Shown one piece after another: positions 19,047-28,254 of a stretch of 64,000 bases of DNA. The notes beneath the pieces were generated by a model. The model was not told where the DNA came from, made no database searches, and saw nothing but the letters and a program-made list of their open reading frames with translations. The translations under genes were made by a program, and so were the position numbers. Every line of letters begins with the position of its first letter. Position 1 is the first letter of the stretch. Source of the DNA: Planctomycetaceae bacterium (lineage in GTDB: Bacteria > Planctomycetota > Planctomycetia > Pirellulales > Thermoguttaceae); the NCBI GenBank assembly GCA_004556055.1, contig SFIW01000016.1, forward strand, positions 1 to 64,000. The letters run 5' to 3'.

Positions 19047-20309
19047 TTACCGCGTTAAGTAGTAGAGCAGCGTGGCGCTTCCGACGCTCGAAAGCCCGAC
19101 GGTGAGTTCGAAGGGGAAGAGCTTGAAGCGATCCTTAAACGCGAGGAAGACCGCCGCCGCCGTCGCGTGGAAGTATGACCCGTGCGGTAGGGAGTCGAAC
19201 GCCGCAGCCCCCGAGTTAATCATCGCGCCCGCCGAGAGCGAATCGACGTGCGCGTCCTCCAGGATCGTGTGGAACGTCTGCGACGCGATCGTCGCCCCCG
19301 CTGTCGTCGAGCCCGTCGCCCCCGTGAGAAGGAAGCCCGATAAAGGAGCGAGCATGAACGTCGGCATTTGCAGCGCCGCCAACAGCGCGACGACGTCCCC
19401 CTGAACTGCCGACGCGCGAATCACTCCCGCGATCGCCCCCGTCCCAAGGAGAAGCACCGAAACTTCCGCAACCTTCGAGATTCCGAATTCGAGATAACTA
19501 AAGATATTTTTCAGTTGACGCGTCGCGATCAAGCAGACGAGCCCCCCTGCGGGGAGCGCGACGAGGGGATCGACGGTAATTCCAAAGAGCGGGCGAAGCG
19601 CGAGAAGGAAGACGACGGTGAAAGGTCCGAGCGACGCCGTGAAGATCGACGGGAGCTTTGCGTGGGAATTCTCGACGTCGATGACGAGAATCGGGATCCC
19701 CTTTTTGCGTTTGGAGAGGAGCGTCGAGAGGATGATCGTGACGGTGAGCGCGACGATCGACGGAATGATATTCTTCATCATGAGAGAGGTGAGTTCGACG
19801 TCGAACGCCTCCGCGACCGCCAGCGTGTTCGGATTTGGCGAGATGATGTTCCCCGCTTGACTTCCGCCGATCATCGCGAGTAAAATCGACTCTTTGTTGA
19901 TACGGGCCTGCCGTCCGACCATGAGCGCGACGGGAGCGGCGGTGATGACCGCAATGTCGATGAAGACGCCGACGGCGCAGATGACGAGGGTCGCGACGGC
20001 GATCGCGGGAATCGCGCGTTTCGCGCCGAGGGTCGAGACGATCGTTTCCGCGATCTTTTGCGCCGCTCCCGATTTAATCAACGCTCCAACGAGAACGCCC
20101 GACGTCAAGACGCGCAAGATCGGCGACGCCATATTTTGCGCCCCCGAGACCATCGCGTCGACTGTCTCCGTCAGCGCGCCGCCCCCGAGGATTCCCCCGA
20201 GGAAGGCGCCGAAGATCAATGAATAGGCTGGTTGCGCCTTACGCATAATGAGGACGATCGCGACCGCGAGGCCGACGAGCGTCCCTAGTGTTGAAAATGC
20301 AGGTTCCAC
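19047..20309 (-). CDS. GntP-family permease (gluconate/sugar acid symporter type)
   Basis: This 420-residue protein has about 12 hydrophobic helices and is a proton-coupled organic acid transporter of the GntP family (gluconate, fructuronate, serine or similar). Family marks are GGGALTETVDAMVSGAQNM, GVFIDIAVITAAPVAL, MIGGSQAGNIISPNPNT, a GATGSTTAGATIASQTFHT loop and NSGAAAFDSLPHGSYFH near the C-terminus. It starts with GTG at 20309, preceded by AAAGGAG at the right spacing; no upstream ATG fits. No sugar-acid catabolic genes are adjacent, so the substrate stays open. An intrinsic terminator lies inside its leader. Confidence 0.88.
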   Translation of the reverse strand: MEPAFSTLGTLVGLAVAIVLIMRKAQPAYSLIFGAFLGGILGGGALTETVDAMVSGAQNMASPILRVLTSGVLVGALIKSGAAQKIAETIVSTLGAKRAIPAIAVATLVICAVGVFIDIAVITAAPVALMVGRQARINKESILLAMIGGSQAGNIISPNPNTLAVAEAFDVELTSLMMKNIIPSIVALTVTIILSTLLSKRKKGIPILVIDVENSHAKLPSIFTASLGPFTVVFLLALRPLFGITVDPLVALPAGGLVCLIATRQLKNIFSYLEFGISKVAEVSVLLLGTGAIAGVIRASAVQGDVVALLAALQMPTFMLAPLSGFLLTGATGSTTAGATIASQTFHTILEDAHVDSLSAGAMINSGAAAFDSLPHGSYFHATAAAVFLAFKDRFKLFPFELTVGLSSVGSATLLYYLTR

Positions 20310-20363
20310 ACTGCGCTCCTTTGAATAAGACTTCGAAATCGGCTCTCGAGGTCTTCTTTATCC

Positions 20364-20397
20364 AATAAAAAAAGCGGCGAACACAGGGCGCCGCTTT
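20364..20397 (-). terminator. Terminator-like hairpin inside the gntP leader
   Basis: The minus strand shows a 9-bp stem AAAGCGGCG/CGCCGCTTT (20397-20389 with 20379-20371) then a T run, only about 55 bases before the permease GTG. Nothing recognisable ends here on the minus strand, so it is either an attenuator or the end of a short upstream RNA. A second hairpin of similar type (20475-20505) lies further upstream. Confidence 0.7.
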
Positions 20398-20696
20398 GGT
20401 GCATAGACTGATTTTGAGTTAAATAGAACGGTTGACCGCCGACGCGCCAAGAAAAAATTACGCGGCGATTGAAGCTGAAAAACGCGTCGAAAACGCGCGT
20501 TTCAGTCGCGAAGGGATTTGGCGTTAAAGAATGGATGAAGGAGTATGTTGTTGTCATAACGTCCTTTGGTCGACGAAACCGAACGCGCGTGAGCCCAGCG
20601 CCGCGCGCGACGCTTCGACGTCTCCTGTCGAAGAGTTTTCGAAACGGATTATAACGCGGCGAAAAGCTCTGTAAAGGGGGCGGAATTTCGCGCGTC
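20398..20696. other. Divergent region between gntP and galE
   Basis: No credible gene. The minus strand holds a hairpin CTGAAAaACGCG...CGCGcgTTTCAG at 20475-20505 with T-rich flanks. The rest is unremarkable. Confidence 0.4.
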
Positions 20697-20724
20697 TTGA
20701 CTCGAATTTCCGTTGTTTTATAAT
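20697..20724 (+). promoter_or_regulatory. galE promoter
   Basis: TTGACT at 20697-20702, a 16-base spacer and TATAAT at 20719-20724 give a strong vegetative promoter about 70 bases before the galE ATG. It may also drive the tRNA and gltX, since no terminator is seen between them. Confidence 0.75.
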
Positions 20725-20795
20725 GAAGGGACGCTTACGATCCTCGCGTCGCGCGAGGAGATTATAGTCGCGAAGAATACGGTTAGGAGGGAACG

Positions 20796-21806
20796 ATGGC
20801 GGTTCTTTTAACGGGCGGCGCCGGGTATATTGGTTCGCATACGGCGGTGGAGTTTTTGGAGAATGGGATCGACGTGGCGGTCGTCGACAATTTTAGCAAC
20901 AGCTCTCCGAAGGCGATCGAACGCGTCGAAAAGCTCACGGGCAAAAAGGTCGCCCTTTATGAAGCGGACGTCTGCGATAAGGAGAAGATGCGCGAAATCT
21001 TCAAGGCGAACGAGTTTGACGCCATTATCCACTTCGCCGGATACAAGGCGGTCGGCGAATCCGTCGCTAAGCCGATCGCGTATTATCGCAATAATATCGA
21101 CTCCGCGCTCGTTCTGTGCGAGTTGATGACCGAATTCAAGGTTCCCGGGATTGTCTTCAGTTCCTCCGCGACCGTTTACGGCGTTCCCGAGACGGTTCCG
21201 CTCGTAGAGACCATGCCTACTGGAAACTGCACGAATCCTTACGGCTGGACGAAGTATATGATCGAGCAGATCCTTATCGACTTCGCGCGCGCGAACGATT
21301 TCGCGAAAGTCACCCTCCTGCGTTACTTCAACCCGGTAGGAGCGCACCCGAGCGGGGAGATCGGCGAAGATCCTCTCGGGATTCCGAATAATCTCTCGCC
21401 GTACGTCTGTCAGGTCGCCGTCGGTCGTCGTCCTTTCTTGAGCGTTTTCGGAAACGATTATCCGACTCCGGACGGCACGGGCGTGCGCGATTATATCCAC
21501 GTCGTCGACTTGGCGAAGGGGCATTTGCAGGCGTATCGTCATATGAAGCAGGGCGTCGCCGCTTACAACCTCGGCACGGGGCGCGGATACAGCGTTTTGG
21601 ACTTGGTGGAGACCTTTAAGCGCGTGAATAACGTCGACGTCCCGTACAAAATCGTCGATCGTCGTCCCGGAGATATTGCGACGTGCTACGCCGATCCTGC
21701 GAAGGCGAACGCCGAACTGGGATGGAAAGCAAACCTTGGCCTTGACGAAATGTGCCGCGACGCGTATAATTGGCAACGTAAATATCCGAACGGTTATCGC
21801 GACTGA
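20796..21806 (+). CDS. galE: UDP-glucose 4-epimerase
   Basis: GalE (336 residues) interconverts UDP-glucose and UDP-galactose using bound NAD. The Rossmann motif GGAGYIGSH lies at 7-15, the catalytic serine is within SSSATVYG (122-129), and Y149 and K153 form YGWTK. The conserved [18 protein letters not shown] and [14 protein letters not shown] stretches are intact. TAGGAGG precedes the ATG. It is followed after 38 bases by a tRNA gene. It is likely to supply UDP-galactose for surface polysaccharide or for galactose use. Confidence 0.97.
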   Translation: MAVLLTGGAGYIGSHTAVEFLENGIDVAVVDNFSNSSPKAIERVEKLTGKKVALYEADVCDKEKMREIFKANEFDAIIHFAGYKAVGESVAKPIAYYRNNIDSALVLCELMTEFKVPGIVFSSSATVYGVPETVPLVETMPTGNCTNPYGWTKYMIEQILIDFARANDFAKVTLLRYFNPVGAHPSGEIGEDPLGIPNNLSPYVCQVAVGRRPFLSVFGNDYPTPDGTGVRDYIHVVDLAKGHLQAYRHMKQGVAAYNLGTGRGYSVLDLVETFKRVNNVDVPYKIVDRRPGDIATCYADPAKANAELGWKANLGLDEMCRDAYNWQRKYPNGYRD

Positions 21807-21844
21807 TCGATCGAAGGTCGGTTGGCGCGGTAGGCCTGAAGGGC

Positions 21845-21918
21845 GTCCTCGTAGCTCAGTTGGATAGAGCGACGGTTTCCTAAACCGTAGGTCGCTGGTT
21901 CGAATCCAGTCGGGGATA
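21845..21918 (+). tRNA. tRNA-Arg (anticodon CCU)
   Basis: A full 74-base cloverleaf: acceptor GTCCTCG with CGGGGAT (G1-U72 wobble), D arm GCTC...GAGC, anticodon arm ACGGT-TTCCTAA-ACCGT giving CCU (reads AGG), T arm with TTCGAAT, and discriminator A. CCA is not encoded (CTT follows). It lies between galE and gltX on the same strand. Confidence 0.95.
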
Positions 21919-21999
21919 CTTTCTTTCTGCGCATTTCTAGCGTCTGACTTTTTTGTAGAATCGTTTATACCCACCTCTTTTTTGTTTGACGGAGCTGAC

Positions 22000-23457
22000 A
22001 TGTCGGAAGTCCGAACACGCTTTGCACCCAGTCCGACGGGCTATATGCACGTTGGTAATCTTAGAACGGCTCTTTACGCGTACCTTACGGCGCGCCATGA
22101 AAACGGTTCCTTTATTTTGCGTATCGAAGACACCGACCAAGGACGTTTGGTCGACGGAGCCGTCGACGTCATCTATAAGACGCTGCGCGACAACGACATG
22201 ACGTGGGACGAAGGGCCCGACGTCGGCGGAAATTACGGCCCCTACGTCCAGAGCGAGAGAATGGGACTCTTCAAGGATTACGCGATTCAACTCGTCGACG
22301 CGGGGAAGGCGTATTACTGCTTTTGCACGGCGGAACGCCTCGAAAAGCTTCATGAAGAGCAGCGCGCCGCAGGCGAAACGGTCGGACATTACGATCGTTG
22401 CTGCCGCGATCTCCCCAAGGAAGAGGTCGAACGCCGACTCGCAGCGGGGGAACCTTACGTCATTCGTCAGAAAATGCCGACCGAGGGGAAGACGTCGTTT
22501 GACGACCTGATCTATGGTCATGTCGAAGTCGAAAATTGCGAACTTGAAGACCAGATCCTGATCAAGAGCGACGGGATGCCCACCTATAATTTCGCCAACG
22601 TCGTCGACGATCACCTCATGAAGATCACGCACGTCATTCGCGGAAACGAATACCTTTCCAGCACGCCGAAATACAACCTTCTCTACGAAGCGTTCGGATG
22701 GGAGCTACCCGTCTATATCCATTGCCCCCCCGTGATGAAGGACGCGCACCAGAAGCTTTCGAAGCGCAACGGCGACGCAAGCTATCAGGATCTCATCAAG
22801 CAAGGGTTCCTCAAAGAAGCGATCATCAACTATCTTCTTCTCCTGGGATGGAGCCCCAAAGACGGCTCCGAATATTTCACCATGGACGAGATGATTAAGG
22901 TCTGGAACCCCGCGTGGATCAACAAGGCTCCGTCGATCTTCGATCCAGTCAAACTTCGCTCGATCAACGCGACATATGTCAACAACATGACGAACGAAGC
23001 GTTCACCGAGTTGGCGCGTCCATTCGTCGAAGAGGTGGTGAAGCGTCCGGTCGACATGGAGCTTCTGTGCGCGAACCTCAAACCGCGTTGCGTCGTCCTC
23101 AGCGACCTCGCCGACCGCGTTCGCTTCATTCAGGAAATGCCCGAATACGACCTCTCCCTCTATAATAACAAGAAGTTCAAGACGGATCCGTCGACGTCTC
23201 TCGTCGCGCTCGAAAAGCTCTTGCCTGCGCTCGAAGGAAACCAGGATTGGACGAAAGAGGGCGTTTACAACGTCTGCAAGCCTCTCGTTGAGGAATTGGG
23301 CGTTAAACCAGGCTGGCTCCTTTATCCTCTCGGAATCGCGCTGACCGGGCTCCAAGCCTCCCCCGGCGGCGGAACGGATATCGCCGTGATTATCGGGAAA
23401 GAACTCACGATCGAGAGACTCAAAAACGCGATCGAGAAGCTCAAGGCGGCGCTCTAA
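22000..23457 (+). CDS. gltX: Glutamyl-tRNA synthetase
   Basis: GltX (485 residues) charges tRNA-Glu (or both Glu and Gln tRNAs in non-discriminating forms). Class I marks: PSPTGYMHVGNLRTAL contains the HIGH-type motif (HVGN), LRIEDTDQGR follows, and HQKLSKRNGDAS holds the KMSKS-type loop. Between them, CFC at the start of a Cys/His cluster and YDRCCRD may bind zinc. ATG at 22000 with GGAG is preferred to a TTG at 21982. The gene lies 82 bases after tRNA-Arg and ends before a clear terminator. Confidence 0.96.
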   Translation: MSEVRTRFAPSPTGYMHVGNLRTALYAYLTARHENGSFILRIEDTDQGRLVDGAVDVIYKTLRDNDMTWDEGPDVGGNYGPYVQSERMGLFKDYAIQLVDAGKAYYCFCTAERLEKLHEEQRAAGETVGHYDRCCRDLPKEEVERRLAAGEPYVIRQKMPTEGKTSFDDLIYGHVEVENCELEDQILIKSDGMPTYNFANVVDDHLMKITHVIRGNEYLSSTPKYNLLYEAFGWELPVYIHCPPVMKDAHQKLSKRNGDASYQDLIKQGFLKEAIINYLLLLGWSPKDGSEYFTMDEMIKVWNPAWINKAPSIFDPVKLRSINATYVNNMTNEAFTELARPFVEEVVKRPVDMELLCANLKPRCVVLSDLADRVRFIQEMPEYDLSLYNNKKFKTDPSTSLVALEKLLPALEGNQDWTKEGVYNVCKPLVEELGVKPGWLLYPLGIALTGLQASPGGGTDIAVIIGKELTIERLKNAIEKLKAAL

Positions 23458-23486
23458 TCGTCGCGTCCCCTTTTTAAATTTCTAAC

Positions 23487-23520
23487 GAGTCCCGCCTCTC
23501 CTTGAGACGGGACTCTTTCT
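23487..23520 (+). terminator. Terminator of gltX
   Basis: GAGTCCCG and CGGGACTC pair around a 13-base loop and are followed by TTTCTT, 30 bases after the gltX stop. Confidence 0.85.
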
Positions 23521-23639
23521 TGACGAATCTTCTTGTTGGGTAGAGACTTAAATGGGGCCGTCCTTTTTCGGGGCGTCTCCTCAGACTGTTTTACTCTGAC
23601 CACTATACGGTCTTTTTAGAAATTTCTGTTGTGTTACTC
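23521..23639. other. Non-coding part of the 380-base gltX-DUF1559 gap
   Basis: No ORF or RNA recognised. The rest of this gap holds the gltX terminator (23487-23520), the DUF1559 promoter (23640-23668) and its leader of about 160 bases up to 23838. Confidence 0.4.
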
Positions 23640-23668
23640 TTGCGTTCGTCGATTCGCTATTATATAAT
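23640..23668 (+). promoter_or_regulatory. Promoter of the first plus-strand DUF1559 gene
   Basis: TTGCGT, a 17-base spacer and a perfect TATAAT (23663-23668) lie about 170 bases before the ATG at 23839, which implies a long leader. Confidence 0.6.
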
Positions 23669-23838
23669 AAGCCCGTGAATTGCGGAGAACTTTCGACGAA
23701 AACATTAGTTCCTTTCGTAAGTCTGTTGTGTCCCTCGCTTTTTAGAACTATGAGCGTCGCATTTTTCTTTTCCTGAAACGGGAAAAGATTTGTTTTTGCG
23801 TCGATAGACCTTTTATATTTTTATAAGGCAGTGTTGAG

Positions 23839-24813
23839 ATGACTTCAATGTTACAAAATCGCACGTCGCGGCGCGGCGGCTTTACGCTTGTCGAGCTCCT
23901 CGTCGTGATCGCTATTATTGGTATTTTGATCGGTTTGCTCCTTCCGGCGGTTCAGGCCGCGCGCGAAGCCGCTCGCCGTATGCAGTGTACGAACAACCTC
24001 AAGCAGTTGACCCTCGCTTGCCAGATGTACGCCGACTCCAATCAGAGCCGTTTCCCGATCGCCGTTCAGGTCGGCGGCACGAACGGATGGGGATCATACG
24101 ACGCGGAGTTGACCGACACCTACTCGTGGCACGCGCGCACTCTTCCGTATATCGAACAAGCCGCGCTTTACGCGGATATCGACTTCAAAACCCAGCTTGG
24201 TTGCGGTATCAACCAAGAGTATCGTAAGGCGCTCATACCCGCGCATCAGTGCCCGACTCAGCCCGAAATCATCGCGGAATCGGGCAACGCCGACTGGTGT
24301 ATCCGTCGAACCTGCTACTTCGTCAATCTTGGCAATTCGAACTATTGGAACGAAGACGTCAACAACTGGGACGGTCGCGGTTCCTACAAGGCTGCGGGCG
24401 CGCCTTTCCGTTACAACGAAGCGGTTCCGATGGCGAAGAATACCGACGGTACTTCCAACACCCTCTGCATGTCGGAACTCCAGATCAACAAGCTTGACTC
24501 CTACCAAGGCAACTACGGAACGCCGATGTACAGCAACGGCGCGGGCTTCACGACCTATTTGGGCCCGAACACGACCTATTCCGTCGACTACGGTCGCGCC
24601 CCTTGGGACGAAAACCAATTCCGTCCGCCGATGCCGTGCCACGGTTACAATCGTTGGTATAGCGCGTGCTTCCCGGCGCGTAGCGATCACTCCGGCGGCG
24701 TCAACGCGTCGATGATCGACGGCTCCGTCCACTTCATCAGCAATACGATCGACCTGGAAGCGTGGCGCGCCATGTCGACCTCCTACGGCGGCGAGTCGGA
24801 TACCGCCCTCTAA
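23839..24813 (+). CDS. DUF1559 protein with prepilin-type N-terminus (copy 1)
   Basis: This 324-residue protein belongs to a planctomycete-expanded family. After a short basic leader comes [19 protein letters not shown], a type IV pilin/pseudopilin signal that PilD would cut before F, followed by [16 protein letters not shown]. The body is beta-rich with paired Cys. The end carries [14 protein letters not shown], the H-x9-DG motif of the family. Function is unproven; members are thought to be pseudopilin-like envelope proteins. It is nearly identical over long stretches to copy 2 at 25463, which suggests recent duplication. A terminator follows. Confidence 0.9.
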   Translation: MTSMLQNRTSRRGGFTLVELLVVIAIIGILIGLLLPAVQAAREAARRMQCTNNLKQLTLACQMYADSNQSRFPIAVQVGGTNGWGSYDAELTDTYSWHARTLPYIEQAALYADIDFKTQLGCGINQEYRKALIPAHQCPTQPEIIAESGNADWCIRRTCYFVNLGNSNYWNEDVNNWDGRGSYKAAGAPFRYNEAVPMAKNTDGTSNTLCMSELQINKLDSYQGNYGTPMYSNGAGFTTYLGPNTTYSVDYGRAPWDENQFRPPMPCHGYNRWYSACFPARSDHSGGVNASMIDGSVHFISNTIDLEAWRAMSTSYGGESDTAL

Positions 24814-24833
24814 TTGTTAGCAATTAGCGTTTG

Positions 24834-24870
24834 ACAGGGTCTAAGGAGTCCCTTTAGATCCTGTTTTTTA
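24834..24870 (+). terminator. Terminator between DUF1559 copy 1 and the lipoprotein
   Basis: ACAGG-g-TCTAA pairs with TTTAGA-t-CCTGT around a short loop and is followed by TTTTTT. It shows that the lipoprotein gene is not simply read through from the pilin-like gene. Confidence 0.85.
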
Positions 24871-24998
24871 ATTCTATGGGAACTTTCTAAGAGAAAGCGG
24901 GTTTCGCGTTATAAACTCCTGATACTTTCTTTCCTGAATGTAATCGCACGGTTACGCCTGAGCGAGGCGTGCCTTAAACCTAATAAAGGATGACGTCA

Positions 24999-25430
24999 AT
25001 GATGAAAACTACGAAAATGCTTTGCGCCGTCGCGGCGCTCTTTTGCGTCGCTTGCTTTGCCGGTTGCCAGCCCGACGACGGTTTGTGCCCCGTCGAAGGC
25101 ACGGTAACTTTGGACGGTCAGCCCCTCGAAGAAGGGTCGATCGGCATGGGCCCGATGGTCGGTCAACCCGGCACGGCGGTCGGCGGCAAGATTATCAACG
25201 GAGTGTTTAAGCTTCGCGCCTCCGAAGGCGAGATGCTCGTGAATATCCGTAGCCAGAAGAAGGTTCCGATCGAGAATCCCACCCCCGACGAAGTCGCCCA
25301 TAACGTTACCGAACGCACCGTGGAACTCGTTCCCGCGAAATATAACGACCGTTCCGAACTCAAGTTTACCGTCGTCAAAGGCAAGAACCAGGCGACCTTC
25401 GATCTCGTCTCTGAATCTACTGAAGAGTGA
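24999..25430 (+). CDS. Small lipoprotein, transthyretin/CarboxypepD-regulatory-like (copy A)
   Basis: This 143-residue protein has a lipoprotein signal ending in the lipobox FAGC, with Cys 23 as the likely lipidated residue (counted from the start used here). The mature part, CPVEGTVTLDGQPLEEGSIGM, is the G-x-V-T-x-DG-x-P-L-xx-G pattern of small beta-sandwich domains common in planctomycete lipoproteins. The start at 24999 is chosen because AAAGGA sits 8 bases before it; the ATG at 24990 overlaps that ribosome site. It stands between two DUF1559 genes, and two more such pairs lie at 35.9-39.1 kb, so a functional link is likely but unknown. Confidence 0.8.
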   Translation: MMKTTKMLCAVAALFCVACFAGCQPDDGLCPVEGTVTLDGQPLEEGSIGMGPMVGQPGTAVGGKIINGVFKLRASEGEMLVNIRSQKKVPIENPTPDEVAHNVTERTVELVPAKYNDRSELKFTVVKGKNQATFDLVSESTEE

Positions 25431-25462
25431 GTTTTTAAGTTTATTGAAAAAAGGTTTTTAGG

Positions 25463-26434
25463 ATGACTTTTAACCCACACGCCCAACGTCGCGGTTTTAC
25501 GCTTGTCGAGCTCCTAGTCGTCATCGCTATTATCGGTATTTTGATCGGTTTGCTCCTTCCGGCGGTTCAGGCCGCGCGCGAAGCCGCTCGTCGTATGCAA
25601 TGCACGAACAACCTCAAGCAGTTGACCCTCGCGTGTCAGATGTACGGCGACGCCAACCAGAGCCGTCTACCGATCGGTATGCAGATCGGAAGCACGAACG
25701 CCGGCGGCGTTTACGACGCCAACTTGTCCGATACCTATTCGTGGCACGCGCGCACCCTCCCGTATATCGAACAAGCCGCGCTCTACGCGAATATCGACTT
25801 CAAAACTCAGCTTGGTTCCGGAATCAACGAAGAGTACCGTAGGGCGCTCATCCCTGCGCACCAATGCCCGACTCAGCCCGAAGTCATCGCGGAATCGGGG
25901 AACGCTTCTTGGTGTATTCGTCGTACCTGCTACTTCGTCAACCTCGGCAACTCGAACTTCCATAACGACGACGTCAACAACTGGGACGGGCGCGGTTCCT
26001 ACAAGGCGCATCGCGCTCCCTTCAAGTTCAACGAAGCCGTTAGCATGGCGCTTTGTACCGACGGCGCTTCCAACACCCTCTGCATGTCGGAACTTCAGAT
26101 CAACAAGCTCGACTCCTACCAAGGGAACTACGGCACGCCGATGTACAGCAACGGCGCGGGCTTCACGACCTATTTGGGTCCGAACACGACGTATTCCGTC
26201 GACTACGGTCGCGCTCCTTGGGACGAAAACCAGTTCCGTCCGCCGATGCCTTGCCACGGCGAGGTCAACGGCGCTCGATGGGGCGCCGCGTGCTATCCCG
26301 CGCGTAGCGACCATTCCGGCGGCGTCAACGCGTCGATGCTCGACGGTTCCGTCCGTTTCGTCAGCAATACGATCGACCTCGAAACATGGCGCGCCATGTC
26401 CACCGGCGACGGCGGCGAGACCGAATCCCTCTAA
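25463..26434 (+). CDS. DUF1559 protein with prepilin-type N-terminus (copy 2)
   Basis: This 323-residue paralogue of the protein at 23839 has the same order of parts: prepilin signal [16 protein letters not shown] with the cleavage site after G, a Cys-containing linker MQCTNNLKQ, a long almost unchanged middle (for example [19 protein letters not shown]) and [14 protein letters not shown] at the end. It begins 32 bases after the lipoprotein, with AAAAAGG upstream, and is probably cotranscribed with it. Differences from copy 1 are scattered substitutions and a small insertion before the H-x9-DG motif. Confidence 0.9.
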   Translation: MTFNPHAQRRGFTLVELLVVIAIIGILIGLLLPAVQAAREAARRMQCTNNLKQLTLACQMYGDANQSRLPIGMQIGSTNAGGVYDANLSDTYSWHARTLPYIEQAALYANIDFKTQLGSGINEEYRRALIPAHQCPTQPEVIAESGNASWCIRRTCYFVNLGNSNFHNDDVNNWDGRGSYKAHRAPFKFNEAVSMALCTDGASNTLCMSELQINKLDSYQGNYGTPMYSNGAGFTTYLGPNTTYSVDYGRAPWDENQFRPPMPCHGEVNGARWGAACYPARSDHSGGVNASMLDGSVRFVSNTIDLETWRAMSTGDGGETESL

Positions 26435-26463
26435 AAAAGCCCGGCGTGGTAAGCGCCGAGCTT
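26432..26463 (-). terminator. Terminator of the HYExAFE gene
   Basis: On the minus strand, AGC-t-CGGCG pairs with CGCCG-g-GCT and is followed by TTTTT. It overlaps the last bases of the convergent DUF1559 gene. Confidence 0.8.
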
Positions 26464-26492
26464 GAGAACAAAATAACGTGGAAAGAGACGCG

Positions 26493-27029
26493 TCAGAGGA
26501 AAGCGGAATCGGCGAAGAACTCGTCGACGGGACGCGCGATCTTGCGAAAGCGCGACGTCGGCGTCTCGAAGGTATCCCATCGAGGGGAGATCAAACGCGC
26601 TTCCGCCATGTACGTCCTCACCGGGACGGCGAAGAACGCGAAGCGGCGTCCGCGATCATGAAAGAGGCGCGATTCCGGAAGGGGCGAACGCTCGCCGACA
26701 ATCTCATACGCGAAGACGAACGCCGATTTATTCCGGTACGCTTCGCTCCCCGCGCCGAGAATCTCTTCCCAGCGCATGAGTCCGAAAAGGTCGTCGCGCG
26801 TCGTCCAGTTCTTCCAATAGCGCCGCGAACGCAGGCCGCTGGGGAAACGCCGACCTTTGACGTCGACGATCCAATTTTCCCCGTTCGAATGTTGGACGAG
26901 ATCGTCGAAGTTCTTGAGCGTCGAACCGTCCTCCATCAGAAGTCGACGCTCTTGGCGATTCGAGAGAAAGGGACGGCGTATCGCGCGAAGATACTTTTCG
27001 AAAGCGATTTCGTATCGATTCTTTTCCAA
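26493..27029 (-). CDS. HYExAFE-family protein, possible nuclease fold
   Basis: This 178-residue protein is of a family seen mostly in planctomycetes and named after its N-terminal motif, here NRYEIAFEKYL. A later segment, FDDLVQHSNGENWIVDVKGR, has the D-x(n)-(D/E)-x-K spacing of PD-(D/E)xK nucleases, which suggests a nuclease-like fold (inference). Translation starts at TTG (27029), with AGGAGG 9 bases before it. A longer ORF on the opposite strand is rejected because this frame has the family motif, ribosome site and terminator. It reads toward DUF1559 copy 2. Confidence 0.75.
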   Translation of the reverse strand: MEKNRYEIAFEKYLRAIRRPFLSNRQERRLLMEDGSTLKNFDDLVQHSNGENWIVDVKGRRFPSGLRSRRYWKNWTTRDDLFGLMRWEEILGAGSEAYRNKSAFVFAYEIVGERSPLPESRLFHDRGRRFAFFAVPVRTYMAEARLISPRWDTFETPTSRFRKIARPVDEFFADSAFL

Positions 27030-27069
27030 TGGCCTTTCCCTCCTAGCTTAGTATGACGCGACGCGACGA

Positions 27070-28254
27070 TCAACGCGCGGGAAGTTTTTCGAACTCTTCG
27101 GGCTCGCCGCGAAGGATCTTCGCTTCGAGGATCTTGTCGGGAGCGACGTCCGTTTCCTGTTCGGGATCGATTCGCTGAATGTCGGAGAGGACGTCCATAC
27201 CGTCGACGATTCGACCGAAGACGGTGTGCTTCTTGTTCAAGAAAGGCGTGGGGACGAAGTTCATGAAGAACTGCGAACCGCCGGTGTTGGGGCCGGCGTG
27301 CGCCATGGAGAGGGAGCCGCGGAAGTGGCTGCGCGCTTCGGGCTTATAACATTCGCACTTGATGCAGTATCCCGGACCGCCCGCGCCGGTGCCCGTCGGG
27401 TCGCCCCCTTGCGCCATAAAGAAGGGGAGAACGCGATGGAAGGGGACGTCGGTGTAGAAGCCCTTCTGGACGAGGGAGAGGAAGTTGTTCACGGCGGTCG
27501 GCGCTTCGTTCTTGAAGAGTTCGATCGTGATATCCCCCTTCGTGGTGTGAAGGAGAACGCGCGGGAGATTGTCTGCGGCGGCTTCCTTCGCGCGGATTTC
27601 CTGCTCCTTGGGCCACAGCTCTTCATATTCGGGGAGCGTGACTTCAAGGTTGTACGCGAGGTGCATCTTGTCTTCGGGGTCGCATTTGCCGACGACGTTC
27701 TTGTCCTTGGCGATCTTATACCACGCCTTGGCGTCGTCGAGATTCATCGTCGCGAACGCGGCGAACGCGGCGAAACCGTAGAGGAGATCGCCGTTCGTCT
27801 CGGGAAGGGGATACTGCATGACGACTTTCGCGATCTCGTACGCGGCTTCGTAATTTTCGCGTTCGTAGGTCAGCCACTGGAGCATCGCGCAAAGGAAGGC
27901 GCGCAATTCGGAGTTTTGCCCTTCGACGGACTTATACGCGGCGATCGCCAGGGGAACGAGTCCCTTCTGCTGTTGCGTCGTCGCGTTGACGAGCGGCGTG
28001 AACTCCGAGACGATGCGGTCTTTTTCTTCCGGGGAAGCGGTCTGATACGCTTCTTTGAGGCCGCGCAGCTTCTTGAGCGCGTCCTTATACTTCACCATTT
28101 CGTCGGCAAAGGCTTTGTACTCGGGAGTGTCTTCGCGATTCGCCGCTTGGGTTTGGGCCTGTTCGGCGGGCGCCTCGGCGTCCTGAGCGTGGAGCGCGCC
28201 GCCGACGGCAAAGGTCGAACAGGCGAGCGCGGCGAGAAGAAGTAGCTTTTTCAT
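27070..28254 (-). CDS. Periplasmic cyclophilin-type peptidyl-prolyl isomerase with N-terminal helical domain
   Basis: This 394-residue exported protein has a signal peptide MKKLLLLAALACSTFAVGGA with cleavage near LHA-QD. Residues about 40-215 are a helical, TPR-like part. The C-terminal half is a cyclophilin domain: VLLHTTKGDITIELF, VPFHRVLPFFMAQGGDPTG (catalytic Arg in FHRV), GSLSMAHAGPNTGGSQFF and KKHTVFGRIVDGMDVL. It would catalyse proline isomerisation in protein folding outside the cytoplasm. The helical part may recruit clients. The gene stands alone. Confidence 0.93.
   Translation of the reverse strand: MKKLLLLAALACSTFAVGGALHAQDAEAPAEQAQTQAANREDTPEYKAFADEMVKYKDALKKLRGLKEAYQTASPEEKDRIVSEFTPLVNATTQQQKGLVPLAIAAYKSVEGQNSELRAFLCAMLQWLTYERENYEAAYEIAKVVMQYPLPETNGDLLYGFAAFAAFATMNLDDAKAWYKIAKDKNVVGKCDPEDKMHLAYNLEVTLPEYEELWPKEQEIRAKEAAADNLPRVLLHTTKGDITIELFKNEAPTAVNNFLSLVQKGFYTDVPFHRVLPFFMAQGGDPTGTGAGGPGYCIKCECYKPEARSHFRGSLSMAHAGPNTGGSQFFMNFVPTPFLNKKHTVFGRIVDGMDVLSDIQRIDPEQETDVAPDKILEAKILRGEPEEFEKLPAR

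Noticed and set aside
20285..20557. 90-residue minus-strand ORF before the GntP gene
   Set aside because: It contains two terminator-like hairpins, has no ribosome site and overlaps the gntP start.
26478..27056. 192-residue plus-strand ORF opposite the HYExAFE gene
   Set aside because: The minus frame has the family motif, AGGAGG and a terminator; the plus frame has none.
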